Source: Tenodera sinensis (taxonomy: Eukaryota; Arthropoda; Insecta; Mantodea; Mantidae). From it: 64,000 nucleotides of DNA. The stretch is taken from the NCBI GenBank assembly GCA_030765045.1, contig CM060961.1, positions 143,900,038 through 143,964,037 of the forward strand. The letters are read 5' to 3'. This document shows positions 59,564 to 64,000 of this stretch, one piece after another; within the stretch, counting starts at the first letter, position 1; each line of letters starts with the position of its first letter. Under the pieces are notes generated by a model. That model was not told the DNA's origin, ran no database searches, and saw only the letters and a program-made list of their open reading frames with translations. Both the position numbers and the translations under genes were made by a program.

Positions 59564-62442
59564 AACTTCTACAACTGAATGCTTATCGGAGTAAGAGGGC
59601 CATGGATTTATTACGGCACAAATGTACCTCTGAAAATCTACACTTTGCCATTGTGGTGGAACCCAATAAAAATATGACGAAATATAGTTCTAAATGGCTT
59701 ACAGACAACAGACTTGATGCGGCCATTTATCTACCTCATGATTCTTTTAAAGTGCGTGCCACCGGAGGTGGAGACGGTTTTGTATGGATAGACATTGGTG
59801 ATTTTGTAGTGTATTCGTGCTACATTTCTCCAGCGTGCAATATTGACGCTTTTCAGCATTTTCTTTTTGCTTTGACCACCAGTTTACAACAACACCGTAG
59901 GCGTCTGGTAATAGGTGGAGACTTTAATGCTAAAGCACACTGCTGGGGCTCCCCAATTGAGGATAGAAAGGGTAGTGCATTGGCAGAATGGGCTGGTGAG
60001 TGTAATCTTATCATTTTAAATTATGGGGTGCTGCCTACTTTTGAAAGAAATGGAGGTTCTTCCTACATTGATTTGACATTGTGTAGTGTGGATCTTAGGA
60101 GCAAGCTACGAAATTGGAATGTGAGTGATGAGGAAAATTTAAGCTATCATAGAAGTATCTATTCTGAAGTGGTGATATCCGTTCCATCTCTATTGTCTTC
60201 CTGTAAATCTATGGGCTGGATTTTTCGAAACGAGAAGAAGGATCAATTGTTGGCACATCTTGAGGAAAAAATTAGTTCCAGCTTTCTTCATCAAGCGTAT
60301 GGAATAGACCAGGCTTACTGCAACGCCTGTGATTCAGTTTTACCAAAGAAATACTTTTGTGGTCGCCGCAAAGGAGTCTATTAGTGGAATGATGATATAG
60401 CTGATTTACGGAGTCAATGCAATAAGGCTAAACGCCACCTTACTATAATTAACCGACGTAATGTCGGCTATGATGAAAAGCAACTTGCCTTACGTACCTA
60501 TAAGAATTGTCGTAATGCTCTTAAAGGCGCCATTTTTAAAGGGAAAAGAGATGACTTGAACACTCTTTGTGCAGAAGTTGATGATATTTGGGGTGTAGGT
60601 TATAAAATTGTTACTGGAAAATTAGGCTTGCGTTCGCCATTAGTCCTCACCGATGAAGAACAAGTCTTGATAGCCAAAACTTTGTTTCCTGCACATGCTT
60701 TGCTCATTTGGCCGGAGATTAATGTTCCCATTGTAACTATTCCCACTTGTACCACTGAGCCCACTTGTATCACTGAGGAGATTCGCGCTGCAGGTCGTCG
60801 GATCAAGTCTGGGAAGATGGGCGGCCCGGATGGTGTTCCTCCAGAAGTTGTGAAGCTCCTTGCTATAGAGAAACCAGAGCTACTCGTTGACATCTTTAAT
60901 TCCATTTTATGTACTGGTGAGTTCCCTAGTAAATGTAAACTTCTTATTGAAAGACCTAGTTCACGAGGAGGGAGTAAGTCTTACAGACCAATTTGTTTGC
61001 TTGATGTTCTGGGTAAACTCATGGAACATATACTGAATAGACGTTTAATTGCTGAGATTGAGGCAGGGGATGGATTTTCTCCTCGCCAATTTGGTTTTCG
61101 ACAAGGATTGTCTACCATAGATGCTATCCACGCTGTGCAAACATTTGTGAACGACGCACAGACCCTCTCTCCTAGGTATGTTGTCCTGGTGACACTGGAT
61201 GTTAAGAATGCCTTTAATTCAGCGCCGTGGAAAGGCATCATTGCTGAACTTAGGCGACGTCAAGTCGCCCCTTACTTAACTAGGCTTCTTTGTAGTTATC
61301 TCCATAACTGGATAATTCTGGTGGGTGACACCAAGAAACTGGATATGACGTGCGGTGTGCCTCAAGGTTCGGTTTTGGGACCCACTCTGTGGAATATTTA
61401 TTATGATGATGTCCTCCGAGTGCAGTTGCCATCGGGAGTTACCTCTCTTGCTTACGCCGATGATTTAGCCCTTCTTGTATCCGGAGAATTCCGCGAAGAG
61501 GTGGAGGATAAGATAGAATGGGCTACACACAAAATTGAAATGTGGATGTTGCGAAAGGGCCTACAGAAGACACAGAAGACCGAGCTTGTCATTCTGGAAG
61601 GGAGACGTTCCTTACAAGAAGTGACTGTCAATGTTAGCAGAATGTCACTGAGGTCTCAAAGACAACTGCGCTATCTTGGTCTTCAGTTTGGCCATAACAT
61701 GAACATGGGTGCACACCTTAAATACGAGTATGTGGTTGGTAGAGCAGAAAAGACGATCGTTGCTCTGAGTCGCTTAATGCCCAATGTTGGTGGTCCCAAA
61801 CAAGGTACCAGAAAACTCCTTGGAAGCATGGTAAATTCCATCCTCCTTTATGGTGCACCTGCTTGGAAGGACTATATATGTAATAAAGCAATATATCGAA
61901 CTTGGCTAGAGCGGGTACAGCGGAAGGTTGCACTAGGTATATGTAGTGCCTACAGAACAACCTCAAAGAAGGCTCTACAGGTTATAGCTGGGATCATTCC
62001 CATACATCTATTGGTCCAAGAACGCACTTATGATGCGGGGGCTAACTCCAGGGGACACAAGATCTTGGTCCGAGAACAGACCCTTCGACAGTGGCAGATG
62101 GAGTGGACACAGGAAGTGACAAAAGCTCAATGGACTAAGCTGCTGATTCCTGAGCTCGTCCCCTGGATATCTCGGAGACACGGGGATGTCGGATATTATC
62201 TGACACAATTTTTGACTGGTCATGGTCGTTTCAAATCATACCTGCACCGCATGGGGCTGGTCGATAGAGACATCTGCTCATACTGCACTGAAATTGACAC
62301 TCCGGAGCATACGATCCTACATTGCTCCAAATGGACCGCTATACGCCACAGGTCGGTCATACGCCCAACTAGGCCAGACTGTCACATTGAACAACATCTT
62401 ACCTCTAATGCTAGAGTCCCAGGAAAATTGGCGCAGAATTGA
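59560..62442 (+). pseudogene. R1-clade ORF2 (endonuclease, reverse transcriptase)
   Basis: 961 codons with one premature TAG (codon 275, 60382-60384). Endonuclease, residues 1-230: MKLLQLNAYRSKRA, the catalytic Glu in VVEPNK, GGDFNAKAHCWGS (~121) and SYIDLTLCS. The usual SDH near residue 195 reads SYH, a missing catalytic Asp. RT: MGGPDGVPPEVVK, SYRPICLLDVLGKLMEHILN, FGFRQGLSTIDAIHAV, LDVKNAFNSAPW, CGVPQGSVLGPTLWN and YADDLALL (residue 632). C-terminus: CX2CX7HX4C (CSYCTEIDTPEHTILHC). The last ~50 codons look out of frame: the neighbouring frame, reading on to 62557, has the typical LMLESQENWRRIDKMI ending, so a shift near 62345-62395 is likely. Few defects, so it is young. Confidence 0.92.
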
Positions 62443-62687
62443 TAAAATGATTACCTCCATCCTCCGGGCGAAGGAGCAAGATGAACGTATCAACCAACCT
62501 TGTTGTGGCCTGCGCTGTAGAACATGTGATGGCTACACTGGTACATCAGTATGCTGACCATTTCTTCCCGAAGTAATACCGCTTGGTGGTTCCAGGAAGA
62601 ACCTCTCATGGCCTATCGACTGTGTCCCTTTTTGTGTATAATAGCCTGAATGTGAATAATTGTAATACAATTTTGAGTAAATAAAAA

Positions 62688-63075
62688 AAACTACTACTAT
62701 TACTACTATTACTACTATTATTACTACTATTATTACTACTATTATTACTACAATTATTACTACAATTATTACTACTATTATTACTACTATCATTACTACT
62801 ATTATTACTACTATTATTACTATTATTACTACTACTACTATTACTACTACTATTACTACTATTACTACTATTACTATTATTACTATTATTACTATTATTA
62901 CTATTATTACTATTATTACTATTATTACTATTATTATTATTATTATTATCATCATCATCATTATTGTTGTCGTTTTCATCGTTGTTGCTGTCGTCATCGT
63001 CGTTGGTATCGTTGTTGTTGTGGTCATTGTTGTCGTCGTCATCATCATCATCATCATCATCATCACTATTACTAC
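62688..63075 (+). repeat. TAC/TAT trinucleotide array at the LINE 3' end
   Basis: ACT/ATT mixture to 62950, then ATC, GTT/GTC and ATC blocks. It begins immediately after the LINE's AATAAAAAAA. Same strand sense as the array ending at 56726. Confidence 0.97.
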
Positions 63076-63199
63076 CTATTACCATCATTATTAGGAGTTA
63101 CATATGAGTGACATTAGGAGTAAGACCTCTTTACATGAACTCCATGATGATGGACATTCCGATATGTCTATTGAAGTTGAATTAGAATTAGAATTTAAT

Positions 63200-64000
63200 T
63201 GCAAGAAGATTGAGAGAAAAAAGTGATTCAGATGAATACAGTGATTTAATAGGATGCTGGTTTTTTCTGGTGCCATTGTGTTTATTAGTGATAGGTGGAA
63301 TTAAAATGAATCCGGGACTGGAAATGGTGAAAGTGATGACAATGTTAAAAGCTTTAGAACAGAACATGGTGCAAGTTGAGAATATGGAGGAAAGAATATT
63401 GAAGCGGGTAAAGAGTAATATGAAGAAATAAAAAATATGATCAAGATGATGCAAGAAACTTCAGGTGCAAAGTGTGGGAAATAGACAGACAAGTGTTATA
63501 GTGTTATGGTAGGAGCAATATAATTATATTTGGCTGTAGGGAAGAACAGGGAGAAAGAGTTGGACATCTGGTTGAGGATATCTTAAGGGAGAAATTAGGT
63601 TTGGCTCTGCTTGGTTTGGAGATCATAAATTCCTTTCATAGTGGGAGGAAGAAAATTGGCTGATATTAGTGAAATTGGCAATGGTAAGAAATACATTTAA
63701 GTTAAAGGGAATGGTATTTTCATAGAGCAAGACTATGGAAAGTAAGAAAAGGAATTAAGATATGAAAGTGGAAATGAGAAAAAGCAAAGGAACAGGGAAA
63801 GAAGGCCTTTTTAAGAGGACCTACATTATGGATAGTTGGAAAGAAAATGGAAGCCAGGCTGCACAATATAATTGAATCATTAGGGAGAAGGCTGAGTCAC
63901 AGGGAAACATCTAGTGACGTAGTGCCTGATATATGCAAGAACTTGGACAACAGAGAGGGAAGGAGTCAAGTACATCATAGTGATGACATGGGGCAGACAG
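63200..64000 (+). pseudogene. LINE ORF1-like remnant, runs off the window
   Basis: Broken plus-strand frames. A hydrophobic stretch LIGCWFFLVPLCLLVIGGIK (63246-63305) runs into KMNPGLEM, recalling the L..GDIE.NPGP start of some LINE ORFs. A coiled-coil-like segment follows (MVQVENMEERILKRVKSNMK). Then NIIIFGCREEQGERVGHLVE near 63520, LREKLGLALLGLEIINSF and LKGNGIFIEQDYGK near 63700 resemble the RRM-like/Transposase_22 region of LINE ORF1 proteins. ORF2 would lie to the right. Confidence 0.5.

Larger units (their letters stand above)
56727..62690 (+). mobile_element. R1-clade LINE, nearly complete
   Basis: About 6 kb including a 0.5-kb solo LTR in ORF1. Layout: presumed 5' UTR 56727-57198 (with 48 T at 56913-56960), ORF1 57199-59563, ORF2 59560-62442, 3' UTR to AATAAAAAAA at 62690, then a TAC/TAT array. 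The array on the left flank has the same strand and motif. Domain order (zinc-knuckle ORF1, endonuclease, RT, C-terminal CCHC, no RNase H) and the motifs place it in the R1 clade. The 5' border is inferred from the array edge; the true start could be after the poly(T). Confidence 0.8.

Noticed and set aside
62533..63088. Asp/Asn-rich and Met/Ile-rich frames on the minus strand
   Set aside because: Translation of the TAC/TAT and ATC arrays at the LINE 3' end.

Overview
The window is eukaryotic and looks arthropod, most likely insect. It is AT-rich, carries one spliced host gene (a secreted GH18 chitinase on the minus strand), and is otherwise packed with decayed transposable elements. These include an R1-clade LINE (a clade found mainly in arthropods), CR1-like, RTE-like and RNase H-bearing LINEs, a Penelope-like fragment, Gypsy-type LTR elements, mariner, Tc1, piggyBac, hAT-type and DUF7869-type remnants, at least five tRNA-derived SINE families, and very long trinucleotide arrays. 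No prokaryotic gene, CRISPR array, rRNA or intact tRNA gene was found. The species cannot be named from the sequence alone.

Layout. 1-12,960: the 5' part of the chitinase gene, read right to left: TATA box, 5' UTR exon, signal-peptide exon and three catalytic-domain exons; the 3' part lies beyond base 1. Its introns hold LINE fragments, a mariner, a solo LTR inside a foldback, SINEs and one copy of a 0.9-kb repeat. 13,000-17,800: SINEs, two more copies of the 0.9-kb repeat, and a degenerate ~120-bp tandem array. 17,840-21,715: a ~3.9-kb inverted repeat whose inner flanks are hundreds of bases of TTA/TAA repeat. 22,200-29,200: an RTE-like LINE inserted in a 100-bp tandem repeat and itself hit by two SINEs and a CR1-like LINE tail, then a Tc1 transposase split by a hAT-type MITE. 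29,945-32,890: an old Gypsy-type LTR element. 34,680-40,165: SINE array, mariner/Tc1-superfamily transposase, (GT)n, piggyBac. 41,553-42,068: an 86-bp minisatellite. 42,880-47,395: CR1-like LINE with an SGNH-esterase-like ORF1. 48,590-51,605: RNase H-bearing LINE with a nested retroposon. 53,490-55,046: DUF7869-type pseudogene, then a Penelope-like GIY-YIG fragment between inverted repeats. 55,650-63,075: trinucleotide arrays around a nearly complete, recently active R1-clade LINE. 63,200-64,000: another LINE ORF1 remnant running off the edge.

How it fits together. The chitinase is the only plausible host function; its exon phases join cleanly and its promoter is recognisable. The rest is a stratigraphy of insertions, several dated relative to each other by target-site duplications. 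The most interesting element is the R1-clade LINE at about 56,727-62,690. It has two ORFs overlapping by ATGA, one premature amber codon in each ORF, a solo LTR in ORF1 flanked by a 4-bp duplication, and same-strand TAC/TAT arrays abutting both ends. This suggests, but does not prove, target preference for trinucleotide microsatellites.
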